Position numbers and translations under genes: made by a program. A stretch of 18,397 nt of DNA from JBHHYU01 sp046757725. Its GTDB lineage: Bacteria > Desulfobacterota > Binatia > UBA9968. The stretch is taken from positions 1 to 18,397 of the forward strand of contig JBHHYU010000064.1 of the NCBI GenBank assembly GCA_046757725.1, written 5' to 3'. The notes below the pieces were generated by a model, which was given only the letters and a program-made list of their open reading frames with translations, ran no database searches and was not told the origin of the DNA. Position 1 is the first letter of the stretch. Every line of letters begins with the position of its first letter. Positions 1-7,358 of the stretch are shown here, piece after piece.

Positions 1-425
1 CATACCGCCATGAGCCGCTGGCGGTTTTTGTTCCTAGAAACCATCCACTGGCTAAAAAACAGAAAGTTACCTGGCAAGATCTGGAGCAAACGGCTTTCAT
101 AGCCAGAAAACGGGTACGGGGCAGGAGCACATCCAACCGGTTTTTTGAGAACATGAGGAAGTTGGGATTTAAGCCCCAAGTGGCCATGCGCTGTAGTTCC
201 CCTGAAGCGGTCAAAGCGGCGGTCAAAAGAAAAATGGGGATAGGAATTTTATTTAAGGAGACCATTGCGCCGGAAGTAAGGAAGGGTGAATTTAAAATAA
301 TCAAGCTTCCGGTGGGAAACTTTGAAGGTCAGAGCTTCATTGTTTACCGAAAAGATAGGCCGCTCTCTCTCAATGCCCAGGAGTTCCTCGCCCTTTTGCG
401 CAAAAGTAAAGAAAAACGCAACTAG
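1..425 (+). CDS. LysR-family transcriptional regulator, C-terminal part (5' end outside window)
   Basis: The reading frame is open from base 3 and stops at a TAG at 423-425, giving about 140 residues of the effector-binding domain of a LysR-type regulator. Family features seen are the PLAVFVPRNHPLA strand near the window edge, the segment SSPEAVKAAVKRKMGIGIL typical of the inducer-pocket helix followed by a glycine-rich turn, and the closing pattern of a short strand, a FIVYRKDRPLS strand and a final amphipathic helix. The DNA-binding helix-turn-helix lies upstream of the window, so target genes cannot be read. The gene converges on tRNA-Gly and pgsA. Family assignment is good; the ligand is unknown. 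Confidence 0.85.
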   Translation, partial: YRHEPLAVFVPRNHPLAKKQKVTWQDLEQTAFIARKRVRGRSTSNRFFENMRKLGFKPQVAMRCSSPEAVKAAVKRKMGIGILFKETIAPEVRKGEFKIIKLPVGNFEGQSFIVYRKDRPLSLNAQEFLALLRKSKEKRN

Positions 426-521
426 CAAGGTCGCGCTAAAGAAAAAAGCCAAGCAGTTTCCTCGGCCCATCAAGGAAGCAGAAGAACTGTTTTGTCAGGT
501 CATTCGATTTTACCCCGGAAA

Positions 522-550
522 ATAAAAAGCCCCTGAGAAATCAGGGGCTT
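522..550 (-). terminator. Rho-independent terminator of the tRNA-Gly transcript
   Basis: A perfect 10-bp stem (527-536 with 541-550) closes on a GAAA loop. Read on the minus strand it is followed by TTTTTAT. It lies just past the encoded CCA of the tRNA, so it ends minus-strand transcription coming from pgsA and the tRNA. On the plus strand the tract after the stem is poor in T, so it is a weaker stop for the converging LysR gene. Confidence 0.8.
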
Positions 551-555
551 AAAAC

Positions 556-632
556 TGGAGCGGGTGATGGGGGTCGAACCCACGACCTTATGCTTGGCAA
601 GCATACGCTCTAGCCAACTGAGCTACACCCGC
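556..632 (-). tRNA. tRNA-Gly(GCC)
   Basis: A full cloverleaf folds on the minus strand: 7-bp acceptor GCGGGTG/CACCCGC (632-626 with 566-560), D-arm with AGTTGG, anticodon stem TATGC/GCATA with loop TTGCCAA (anticodon GCC, plus-strand positions 596-598), 5-base variable loop, T-arm GTGGG/CCCAT with loop TTCGACC, discriminator T and an encoded CCA (558-556). It lies 35 bases after the stop codon of pgsA on the same strand. The same pgsA to tRNA-Gly(GCC) linkage exists in Escherichia coli (pgsA-glyW). Confidence 0.97.
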
Positions 633-642
633 ATAATATTAC

Positions 643-671
643 TGTCTACTCTAAACCAAGATTCTTGTCAA
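643..671 (-). promoter_or_regulatory. Possible sigma-70 promoter for tRNA-Gly
   Basis: On the minus strand a perfect TTGACA (671-666), overlapping the pgsA stop codon, is followed after 17 bases by TAGACA (648-643), which matches TATAAT at only three of six positions. The predicted start would fall a few bases before the tRNA 5' end at 632. It could give tRNA expression independent of pgsA. The -10 match is weak. Confidence 0.35.
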
Positions 672-1252
672 TTTACCTGCGGCGTACCGGCGCTCGTTTG
701 ACCTTGTAACAAGCGTGAAAAGTTAACATAATAATTAACCCCGGACCACAAGGCAACAATAGTCGCCATTACCAGAAAGTAGATCCCCACCACGTAAAAA
801 TCGATTCCCAGATAGCGGTAATGAACGATCAAGGCAAAGACCGCAAAGGCCTGAAGGATGAGTTTATATTTTCCCAACTCTTCTGCTTCCATGATAACGC
901 CTTCTTTCAGCGCAATCCCGCGAATCACCGTTACCACAGTCTCACGCGCAACAATCACAACAACTAACCACGCAGGGACCCCGGGTTCACCTGGGCGATT
1001 TATCGCCGCAAGCATAATCAGCGCGGCCACGATCATGAGCTTGTCGGCTAGCGGGTCGATAATTTTCCCAAAATTGGAGACACTTCCCCGGCGCCGTGCC
1101 AGGTACCCGTCCAGATAGTCGGTAAAAGCAGCAATAAGAAACAGAGAAGCCGCTAGAAAAGCCGAAACGCGGTCAGGAAATGTTAAAAGATAAACCAGAA
1201 CTGGAATAATGGCGATACGAAAGAGGCTCAGCAGGTTGGGCAGCGTCCACAC
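668..1252 (-). CDS. pgsA: CDP-diacylglycerol--glycerol-3-phosphate 3-phosphatidyltransferase
   Basis: Membrane enzyme making phosphatidylglycerol phosphate from CDP-diacylglycerol and glycerol-3-phosphate, the committed step to phosphatidylglycerol and cardiolipin. The complete CDP-alcohol phosphotransferase signature D-x2-DG-x2-AR-x8-G-x3-D-x3-D is present (D45, D48, G49, A52, R53, G62, D66, D70 counted from the start used here), among several hydrophobic helices. I chose the GTG at 1252 because it gives 194 residues beginning MWTLPNLLSLFR, which matches the family N-terminus and length (about 180-200), and sits 13 bases after the transglycosylase stop. The frame stays open upstream, with another GTG at 1315 and a first start at 1426. 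No clear Shine-Dalgarno decides between them. Followed by tRNA-Gly. Confidence 0.9.
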   Translation of the reverse strand: MWTLPNLLSLFRIAIIPVLVYLLTFPDRVSAFLAASLFLIAAFTDYLDGYLARRRGSVSNFGKIIDPLADKLMIVAALIMLAAINRPGEPGVPAWLVVVIVARETVVTVIRGIALKEGVIMEAEELGKYKLILQAFAVFALIVHYRYLGIDFYVVGIYFLVMATIVALWSGVNYYVNFSRLLQGQTSAGTPQVN

Positions 1253-1265
1253 GGAGGGCTTGATC

Positions 1266-1898
1266 TTAATTGTAACGTTGCGCGTTTGTTCTAACCGAGA
1301 TGGGACCGTTCCCACGATAGCGCCGATAAGTTTGCAAAACCCGCCGGACGTACTCCTTTGTCTCAGCGAATGGGGGAATACCCCCGTATTGATCCACCGA
1401 TTTAGTTCCCGCATTGTACGCCGCAAGAGTCAAACGAATATCACCCTGAAAACGACCGAGAAGCGAGCTCAAGTGCTGCACGCCTCCTTTGATATTTTGT
1501 TTCGGATCGTAGACGTCTTTCACCTGATACCTACGGGCAGTTTCAGGCATTAGCTGCATTAGACCCTGAGCCCCCTTATGAGAAAGGGCCTTTCTGTCAA
1601 AGTCAGACTCCACCTTAATGACCGCTTGAACTAATCGCGGGTCCACACCGTACCGCTCTGACACGGAGCGAATGATCTCCCCAAAATGACCAGGAGACAT
1701 CAATGACGGCGAGTCCTTATGCACACCTCCTATGATACGACGATAGCCGGGATGTGCAGGGACATTGGTAAAATGGATAACCCCATGAGAATCCCGAAAG
1801 GTATAAATATCTGCTTGTACCACACCTGCTGCCAACAAAACCCACAGGACGGCAAACCCCAAGGCCACGGGTGTCATTCTACCCATTGAGATCTTCAT
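1266..1898 (-). CDS. Exported lytic transglycosylase with DUF4124 and SLT domains
   Basis: Peptidoglycan lytic transglycosylase cleaving the MurNAc-GlcNAc bond in the periplasm. Residues 1-29 form a signal peptide ending VVQA. About 30-55 is a DUF4124-type segment (DIYTFRDSHGVIHFTNVP). About 70-192 is a Slt70-type catalytic domain with E97 in VIKVESDFD as the catalytic acid, GLMQLMPETA (112-121) and AAYNAG (159-164). Total 210 residues, usual for this two-domain family. In-frame ATG codons lie at 1898, 1886 and 1877. The 1886 ATG has GAAG upstream, but 1898 gives a better basic n-region. It is immediately upstream of pgsA, probably co-transcribed. Confidence 0.92.
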   Translation of the reverse strand: MKISMGRMTPVALGFAVLWVLLAAGVVQADIYTFRDSHGVIHFTNVPAHPGYRRIIGGVHKDSPSLMSPGHFGEIIRSVSERYGVDPRLVQAVIKVESDFDRKALSHKGAQGLMQLMPETARRYQVKDVYDPKQNIKGGVQHLSSLLGRFQGDIRLTLAAYNAGTKSVDQYGGIPPFAETKEYVRRVLQTYRRYRGNGPISVRTNAQRYN

Positions 1899-1911
1899 AA
1901 ACGTGTTTACT

Positions 1912-1941
1912 AGGGTAGCCTCTTCATGCCCTTTCTGTCAA
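1912..1941 (-). promoter_or_regulatory. Possible promoter for the transglycosylase-pgsA cluster
   Basis: In the 167-base gap after modC the minus strand carries a perfect TTGACA (1941-1936), an 18-base spacer and TACCCT (1917-1912). The -10 match is poor, so this is only a candidate. It would separate transglycosylase-pgsA from the molybdate operon. No terminator hairpin with a T-run was seen after modC. Confidence 0.3.
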
Positions 1942-2065
1942 ATTCACGTCGGTTTGGTGCCCGCTGCAAGCCGCCGGGTTCCTCATAGTCACGATCGAGT
2001 ACAGAATCTGCTTCTATCACGACAAACGCGCTAGAGAACGATAGGCAGACCCCGATCCGCTTACG

Positions 2066-3139
2066 CTAGAGAATGATGCAAGATCTCGCCTTGATGACAA
2101 GGAAAACTTCTCCCCCTTCTCGCAAGTCGAGTCTCTCCACGGCCGAAGAGGTAAGCCTGACATAGAAAAGGTCTCCAGCTTCCACTCTCATAACAATTTG
2201 TCCTTCCAGCATTTCGATCCGCCGAATAACCCCCTGCAGAACGTTGCTTGCCGAAATCTCCTCCGGGCGTCTGATTGCAACCAGTATGTCGTCACCGCGG
2301 ATCCCGATCTGGAGAGGGGCATCAGCAGCCCCAGCCGTATAGGGGACAAAAAGCTCCCGGCCGGATTCAAACCGAACCCTGCTTCTACCCCCTTTTAAAT
2401 CAGAGTCAATCAACCTTGCGTTAAAAACATTTTCCACCTCATTCCGATCCAGCTGAGACAACACCGAGCTTGTAACCAGGACCTCCTGCGGCACACCCTG
2501 CACCACCAATTTGCCTTTATTGAGAATAAGAACCCAATCCGCCAGCGAAAGAACCTCAGTCGGGTTATGGGTTACGTAGATCATAGGTATCCCAAACTCA
2601 TCCCGCACTCGCCGTAGATAAGGGAGAATTCTCTCTTTTAACCCTATGTCCAATGAAGCAAGGGGTTCATCTAAAAGTAACAATTGAGGATGTGAGACCA
2701 TCGCGCGTGCTAAGGCGACCCTTTGACATTCGCCGCCGGAGAGACGGGTCACTGCGCGGTCTAGAAGGTGCTCAATCTCCAGTACTGCCGTCACATGATT
2801 GAGGTCTGCGCCTGATGTCTGTCGAGGACTCACCCCCCTACCAGCACCGAACAATATGTTTTTCCTTACAGAAAGATGGGGAAAGAGTGCCGTCTCCTGG
2901 GGCACATAACCGATGAAGCGCTTTTGAGGGGGGAGATTGATGCCCTGCCTAGTTGAGTAAAGAATCCTCCCGCCGATCTCAATCTCCCCGGCCAAAACAT
3001 TTCGCAGCCCCGCGATGAAATCCAGCAGAGAAGTCTTACCCGCACCGGACGGACCAAAAATAGACGCGACCTGGGATTCAAACGACACGTCCAGTTTTAG
3101 GGAAAACCCCGCCGACACGGCATGACATTTCAAAAGCAT
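2066..3139 (-). CDS. modC: Molybdate ABC transporter ATP-binding protein
   Basis: ATPase subunit that powers molybdate (or tungstate) uptake with ModB and ModA. Residues 1-220 form the ABC domain: Walker A GPSGAGKTS (29-37), Q-loop Q81, signature LSGGE (133-137), Walker B LLLLDEP (153-159), D-loop ASLD and H-loop H191. The remainder to 357 is a regulatory extension ending in a TOBE/Mop-like oxyanion-binding domain (about 290-353, starting near SASNVLQGVI), which is specific to ModC within the sulfate/molybdate/iron subgroup. Length 357 is normal. ATG at 3139 follows the modB stop by about 12 bases, with GAGG upstream at a rather long spacing. Confidence 0.93.
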   Translation of the reverse strand: MLLKCHAVSAGFSLKLDVSFESQVASIFGPSGAGKTSLLDFIAGLRNVLAGEIEIGGRILYSTRQGINLPPQKRFIGYVPQETALFPHLSVRKNILFGAGRGVSPRQTSGADLNHVTAVLEIEHLLDRAVTRLSGGECQRVALARAMVSHPQLLLLDEPLASLDIGLKERILPYLRRVRDEFGIPMIYVTHNPTEVLSLADWVLILNKGKLVVQGVPQEVLVTSSVLSQLDRNEVENVFNARLIDSDLKGGRSRVRFESGRELFVPYTAGAADAPLQIGIRGDDILVAIRRPEEISASNVLQGVIRRIEMLEGQIVMRVEAGDLFYVRLTSSAVERLDLREGGEVFLVIKARSCIIL

Positions 3140-3151
3140 AGTTTTTTGGCC

Positions 3152-3868
3152 TCACATAATCTTTTTAGCTCGAACCAGCCATTCGGAAATCCATACCGCA
3201 GCAAATGCTAAAACCACGGTGATTAACAGTAGGGTGTAGGCTTCATCGTCTCTCCCTAGCTGAACGAAATTGAAAATGGCAAGGGATAGTGTCTGAGTCT
3301 TCCCCGGAATGTTACCCGCTACCAGGATGGTCGCCCCAAACTCACCCAGAGCACGAGAAAAAGCCAAAAGACAGCCGGCAACAACCCCTCTCCAGGCAAG
3401 GGGAAAAGTCACGGCAAAGAATATCCTGAAATCAGATGCCCCCAGGGTGGCGGCGATCTGTTCCAGACGTGGATTCACTTCCAAAAGCGAAGTCCGAACA
3501 GACCGGACTAAAAGAGGGAAAGACATAACCGACATAGCTACGAGAACCCCTTTCCAGTTAAAGATGATCTCTATTCCATTTTCATACAGCCAATGCCCAA
3601 CGGGACCACGTCGACTAAAAAATTTTAAAAGGATAAGCCCTGTGGCCACTGGAGGCATGACTAACGGGAGGAGCACTAGAGTCTCCAACACTCTTTTGAG
3701 AGGCCAGTCTTTGCGAGCTAGAAGCCAGGAGACAAAGAGCCCGAACGGTAGAATCATGAGGGTACTGGCTAGCGCGACAGAAACGGAAAAAAGCGTAATT
3801 TGCCAGGCCCCGGGACCTAAAGTAATCAAAGTTCCCTTCTTTTTTCTTTCTCCACTACTGGAGAACAA
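3152..3868 (-). CDS. modB: Molybdate ABC transporter permease
   Basis: Inner-membrane permease of the molybdate importer. At least five hydrophobic helices are visible and the cytoplasmic EAA coupling loop is clear (LEQIAATLGASDFRIF, followed by PLAWRGVVAG). SRALGEFGATILVAGN is the usual ModB/CysT-type signature after it. Length 238 is close to the family norm (225-230). The longest frame starts at a TTG at 3868, overlapping the end of modA by 14 bases. A TTG at 3829 (before ITLGPGAW) would also fit and would remove a lysine-rich head. Either way it is coupled to modA. Confidence 0.93.
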   Translation of the reverse strand: MFSSSGERKKKGTLITLGPGAWQITLFSVSVALASTLMILPFGLFVSWLLARKDWPLKRVLETLVLLPLVMPPVATGLILLKFFSRRGPVGHWLYENGIEIIFNWKGVLVAMSVMSFPLLVRSVRTSLLEVNPRLEQIAATLGASDFRIFFAVTFPLAWRGVVAGCLLAFSRALGEFGATILVAGNIPGKTQTLSLAIFNFVQLGRDDEAYTLLLITVVLAFAAVWISEWLVRAKKIM

Positions 3869-4622
3869 TGAAGCCGTACTTTCGAAAAATTTCTTTCGCT
3901 TTTCCGCTTAAAAGAAAATTCAAAAACTTGCGCCCCATCTGTTTCTTCGTCGACTCCTTGACCAGGCCCAGGGGGTAAATAATCCGGGGGCCTTTATTTC
4001 TCGGGACTTCATAAACAACCTCTACTTTCGGAGAGATCGCCGCATCCGTGCGGTAAACGAAACCGACATCGACATTCCCCGACTCAATCGCGGCTAGGGC
4101 CGCGCGGGCGTCTGCTACGGGAATGACCTTGCTCTTGATCCGAACCCAAAGTCCATCCCTTTCAAGGTATTGTTGCGTATAGATTCCAACTGGTACCGAA
4201 GAAGGCTCGGCGACCGCGATCCGGCGAACGTCACCCCGAATAAGGTCCCCGACAGACTCAATACCCAGCTTCGACTCCTCCGGAACCACCATGACCAGGC
4301 TGTTGGAGAGAACATTTTTACGTGAAGCACCCTCGATCCATCCCCTTTTATCGAGGTACTCCATCTTATCCAGATCGGCAGAAAAAAAGAGATCCACCGG
4401 GGCGCCTTCATCAATCTGTCTGGCTAATTTACTGGAAGCGCCAAAGTTAAAGGAAACCTTGTTATGGCTCTTCGATTCATAAATTTCTCCGATCTCACGC
4501 ATAACATCCGTTAGGCTCGCGGCTGCTGACACCATAATTTCTTCCGCACGGGCGGGAAAACTCATCGCAACAACAAGGAAGGCCAAAACCGTGACCGACA
4601 GGAACAGTTTTCTGGCTGACAT
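3855..4622 (-). CDS. modA: Molybdate ABC transporter periplasmic substrate-binding protein
   Basis: Periplasmic oxyanion receptor delivering molybdate or tungstate to ModBC. A signal peptide covers residues 1-26 (cleavage after ARA), then the mature domain opens with the ModA pattern VSAAASLTDVM, followed by FGASSKLARQI and PVDLFFSAD. The rest follows the type-II binding protein fold (SLVMVVPE, AEPSSVPVGIY, VDVGFVYRTDA). Length 255 is typical. It begins 9 bases after the mutT stop and overlaps modB, so all four genes are probably one transcript. Sequence alone does not separate molybdate from tungstate. Confidence 0.93.
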   Translation of the reverse strand: MSARKLFLSVTVLAFLVVAMSFPARAEEIMVSAAASLTDVMREIGEIYESKSHNKVSFNFGASSKLARQIDEGAPVDLFFSADLDKMEYLDKRGWIEGASRKNVLSNSLVMVVPEESKLGIESVGDLIRGDVRRIAVAEPSSVPVGIYTQQYLERDGLWVRIKSKVIPVADARAALAAIESGNVDVGFVYRTDAAISPKVEVVYEVPRNKGPRIIYPLGLVKESTKKQMGRKFLNFLLSGKAKEIFRKYGFIVLQ

Positions 4623-4631
4623 AAAAGTTTT

Positions 4632-5030
4632 CTACAGACGCAACCCACGGCTGACCAATTTTTCGATCAGTGGCCGGTCACCCTCAAGGAAATCTAAATC
4701 TTTAAGCTCCCGCGGCGCAACCCATAGAAGTTGGTGAAAGACTCGATTGGCAACTGCTCCCTGATAATGGTTGACCCGGAAGAATAGGAGATCCACCTCC
4801 ATCTGATTCGAATAAGAATGCTTGTAGCGAAAGACCTCTGTGGCGGAAAGCACTTCTATCTCCAGTTCCTCTTTCAGTTCCCTTTGCAAAGCGCCCAGGT
4901 ATGTCTCCCCCGGCTCTACTTTGCCTCCCGGAAACTCCCACTTTAGGGGAAAGGCACCGCCCTTTCTTCTTTGACAGGCCAACAGATGGTTTTCCCGGTA
5001 GATCAACCCTGCGACGACCTCTATGGCCAC
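4632..5030 (-). CDS. mutT: NUDIX hydrolase, MutT (8-oxo-dGTP diphosphatase) type
   Basis: Probable pyrophosphohydrolase cleaning oxidised nucleoside triphosphates. The Nudix box runs from G36 to I58: GGKVEPGE, then RELKEELEI. All catalytic glutamates are present (E42, E51, E54, E55), but the usual glycine before the last hydrophobic residue is E57. EFPGGK just before the box is the MutT-type context. I prefer the GTG at 5030: GAGAGGG lies about 9 bases upstream and the 132-residue product begins MAIEVVAGLIY like other MutT proteins. ATG codons at 5072 and 5063 would extend it by 14 or 11 residues without homology. It leads into modABC, an unusual partnership. Confidence 0.85.
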   Translation of the reverse strand: MAIEVVAGLIYRENHLLACQRRKGGAFPLKWEFPGGKVEPGETYLGALQRELKEELEIEVLSATEVFRYKHSYSNQMEVDLLFFRVNHYQGAVANRVFHQLLWVAPRELKDLDFLEGDRPLIEKLVSRGLRL

Positions 5031-5190
5031 AGGTCTAATCCCTCTCCCGTTTTCGAATGGCATTCCAAGCATCCCGGATAATGCCTCGCCGGAAGGCTTC
5101 GGTATCCGAAACCATGTAGGACGGCTACCCGTTGTCTTTCTCCCATCCGATGCCGAATGGTAACGAACCCTCCCAACCAGCGACTCACCT

Positions 5191-5214
5191 CGACTAGGCG
5201 CAGCGGCCTAGTCG
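5191..5214. repeat. Perfect 9-bp inverted repeat between divergent transcription units
   Basis: CGACTAGGC and its exact complement flank GCAGCG. No T-run follows on either strand, so it is not an intrinsic terminator. Lying 19 bases before a consensus -35 on plus and about 120-160 bases before mutT on minus, it could be an operator. Confidence 0.45.
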
Positions 5215-5232
5215 CTAACATGGGGGTATCAC

Positions 5233-5260
5233 TTGACACAGACCCTTCCTTCCTTATACA
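5233..5260 (+). promoter_or_regulatory. Sigma-70-like promoter for the solute-binding protein
   Basis: A perfect -35 TTGACA (5233-5238) is followed, after 16 bases, by TATACA (5255-5260), four of six matches. The predicted start near 5267 leaves a leader of about 110 bases before the ATG at 5376. Confidence 0.5.
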
Positions 5261-5375
5261 GCTTTGGGTAGGAGTAAGGAAAAGCAGATTCCAAGGCAAG
5301 TCAATGCGTATACCACAAAAAGTTTTCTCTCAATAGTCTAGAGGCCGTGCGACGAAAAGGAGAAGGAAGATAACG

Positions 5376-6473
5376 ATGATTAGCACTTTCACCAGGTTTT
5401 GGAAATTCCTAGCGTTCTTTTGGCTGATCGCTATGTTTGAAAGTCCTTTCTTAACCCCCATGAACACCCAGGCGGAAACGGCTGAGAAGCTTGTCGGATC
5501 TTTGAATGAACTCTCAGCGAAGGCAAGACAAAAGACCCTGCTGGAGGGGGCGAAACGTGAGGGCAGGGTGGTTTTTTACGGCACAGCCAACGCCTCAGAC
5601 GCTCGAAAGTTCCTGCGCGGATTTAAGCAGAAGTATCCTTTTCTTACGATTGACCATTACCGTGCCGGCGGGTTTCGGCTGGTTAACAAGGTAACCACCG
5701 AGGCTAGAGCAGGACGATATGAGCCAGATATCATTCAAACCAGCGCACTCGTCGGCTATGAACTACTTCGCGCATCCTTGACTGCCAAGTATTTTTCACC
5801 GGAGAGAAAATATTTGCGGAAGGAATTCTACGACAAGAATGGCAATTGGACCGCTATGATGCACGTGCGCGTTGCCTTGGGGTACAACACCGAATCCGTG
5901 CATCCAAAAGCTGCTCCCAAAAGCTATGAAGCCCTCCAAGACCCCAAGTGGAAAGGGAAAGTTGTCATTGATACTCAGGATCAGGATGTGCTCGCAGCTA
6001 TGATTGATGCATGGGGGAAGGAACGTGCATACGGTTTTTTTAGAGGGCTCGCTAAAAACCAAACGGCTCTGAGGAGAAGTCGGACCCTGCAGGCGCAACT
6101 CCTCGCTGCAGGAGAGTTTCAGATTGCTGCCTTTCTCCACGGCTATAGACCGGCTCAAATGAAACGGCAGGGAGCACCGGTCGGCGTAGCCATCCTAAGT
6201 CCTTTTGTCACCAAACCCATCCCTATTTACCTTGCGAAACATGCCCAACATTCGCATGCCGCTATTCTTCTATACGACTATCTCCTCTCCCAGGATTGCC
6301 AGAATATCATAGCGGGGCAGATTGGACGGGGCTCGGTAAGAATTGGCACTAAAGAAAGATACCCGGAGCTGACCCGTGACAAATATCAAATCGTCAATCC
6401 CGAGACGGCAGGACCCAAACTCCGCGAGCTACGCAAATTTTTCGACAAGACTTTCATGTTGGGCGGTTATTAG
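5376..6473 (+). CDS. ABC-type extracellular solute-binding protein, iron(III)/2-aminoethylphosphonate-like, orphan
   Basis: Secreted or periplasmic binding protein of the family that includes iron(III) receptors. Residues 1-33 look like a signal peptide (cleavage near TQA/ETA). The mature part opens with a helix ending LLEGAKREGRVVFYG, the family's first strand, and later shows YEPDIIQTSA, ALGYNTESV, and SYEALQDPKWKGKVVIDT, a hallmark of these proteins. Total 365 residues, slightly longer than usual. The ATG is preceded by an AGGAGAAGGAAG-type Shine-Dalgarno and a promoter candidate. No permease or ATPase gene lies nearby, so it must serve a transporter encoded elsewhere or act as an orphan receptor. 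Substrate unknown. Confidence 0.85.
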   Translation: MISTFTRFWKFLAFFWLIAMFESPFLTPMNTQAETAEKLVGSLNELSAKARQKTLLEGAKREGRVVFYGTANASDARKFLRGFKQKYPFLTIDHYRAGGFRLVNKVTTEARAGRYEPDIIQTSALVGYELLRASLTAKYFSPERKYLRKEFYDKNGNWTAMMHVRVALGYNTESVHPKAAPKSYEALQDPKWKGKVVIDTQDQDVLAAMIDAWGKERAYGFFRGLAKNQTALRRSRTLQAQLLAAGEFQIAAFLHGYRPAQMKRQGAPVGVAILSPFVTKPIPIYLAKHAQHSHAAILLYDYLLSQDCQNIIAGQIGRGSVRIGTKERYPELTRDKYQIVNPETAGPKLRELRKFFDKTFMLGGY

Positions 6474-6635
6474 TCTCACCGGTGCCTATCACTGCCGAGA
6501 AAGATAAGCGCTATCAAGAACGATTTTCGAAGCTCTGTGTCCAGCTCGGAGCCAACCGACATACCCCCAGTCCAATGGTTAGGGCAAGTGATAAACGGAG
6601 AAAAAACGACTTCTACCTTCTTCAGGGAGTAACCT

Positions 6636-7358
6636 ATGGTAACGATCCATGAATTCCGCGACCTAGTGATGGAGCGAAGAAGTATCCGTGGCTTCAGAAA
6701 AGACAGAGATGTTCCTGACGAGACCATCCGAACAATCCTGGATATCGCGCGGTGGGCACCCTCGGGGGGTAACGGACAACCCTGGGAGTTTATCGTAATT
6801 CGGGACAAGGACAAAAGAAATCAGATCGCAGATTTGTTCCTCAAACAGCAACAGCACAAAAGGGAAATGGAAATCGCTGCGCGAGGAGAAGCTAAAATGA
6901 CGGGAGCCGGATTCCGTAACGCACCTGTTTATATTGTTGTTATCGGTGATCCGCGTGTGAACGAATCCTATCCCATCAGGACAAGGGAGGAAAAATCCGA
7001 TTCCCATTTTTATTCGGGCCTGGCCAATGCCGCCCTGCTAATCCATTTGGCAGCTGTTAGCTTGGGCCTGGGCTCTCAATACGTCAGTGACGTCAGCTCT
7101 CCCTACCTATCTATCATGCTGAAAGTGCTTTTAGGCGTACCGGAGCCTTTCAAGGTCTATCATTTGGTCCCCATCGGCTATCCGGCAGGTCCGGTGGCCG
7201 CTCGCCCACGGAGAGAGTTAGCCGAGATTGTTCACTACGAGAGCTACGACAAGAAAAAATTTCGCACCGACGAAGAAATGAAGGAATTCATCATGACGTT
7301 GACTCGAAGAGGAGCGTACGGCAAGCGAAAATGGGTAGAAGATGATATTCAATCCTGA
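6636..7358 (+). CDS. Nitroreductase-family FMN oxidoreductase
   Basis: Flavin-dependent NAD(P)H oxidoreductase of the nitroreductase superfamily. Diagnostic parts are MERRSIRGFR (12-21), whose RRSIR binds the FMN phosphate, WAPSGGNGQPWEF (40-52), the central helix ALLIHLAAVSLGLGSQYV, and the VPIGYPAGP loop near residue 180. Length 240 fits stand-alone family members. The ATG follows CAGGGAGTAACCT, a good ribosome-binding site. It lies 162 bases after the solute-binding protein on the same strand. The natural substrate cannot be told. The tail after residue 205 is highly charged and not part of the core fold. Confidence 0.88.
   Translation: MVTIHEFRDLVMERRSIRGFRKDRDVPDETIRTILDIARWAPSGGNGQPWEFIVIRDKDKRNQIADLFLKQQQHKREMEIAARGEAKMTGAGFRNAPVYIVVIGDPRVNESYPIRTREEKSDSHFYSGLANAALLIHLAAVSLGLGSQYVSDVSSPYLSIMLKVLLGVPEPFKVYHLVPIGYPAGPVAARPRRELAEIVHYESYDKKKFRTDEEMKEFIMTLTRRGAYGKRKWVEDDIQS

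Larger units (their letters stand above)
5073..5375. other. Divergent intergenic region between the mutT-mod operon and the solute-binding protein gene
   Basis: About 300 bases without a convincing gene. A 92-codon minus-strand frame (5021-5299) overlaps mutT in another frame and has no recognisable domain. The region holds a perfect 9-bp inverted repeat, CGACTAGGC (5191-5199) and GCCTAGTCG (5206-5214), with a 6-base loop and no T-run on either side, and a plus-strand promoter candidate at 5233-5260. No ModE-box-like palindrome was recognised. Confidence 0.5.

Noticed and set aside
3309..3911. 200-codon plus-strand frame opposite modB
   Set aside because: Mirror frame of a clear permease gene; basic, low-complexity product with no domain.
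5021..5299. 92-codon minus-strand frame upstream of mutT
   Set aside because: Ends inside mutT in another frame, no ribosome-binding site or recognisable sequence.
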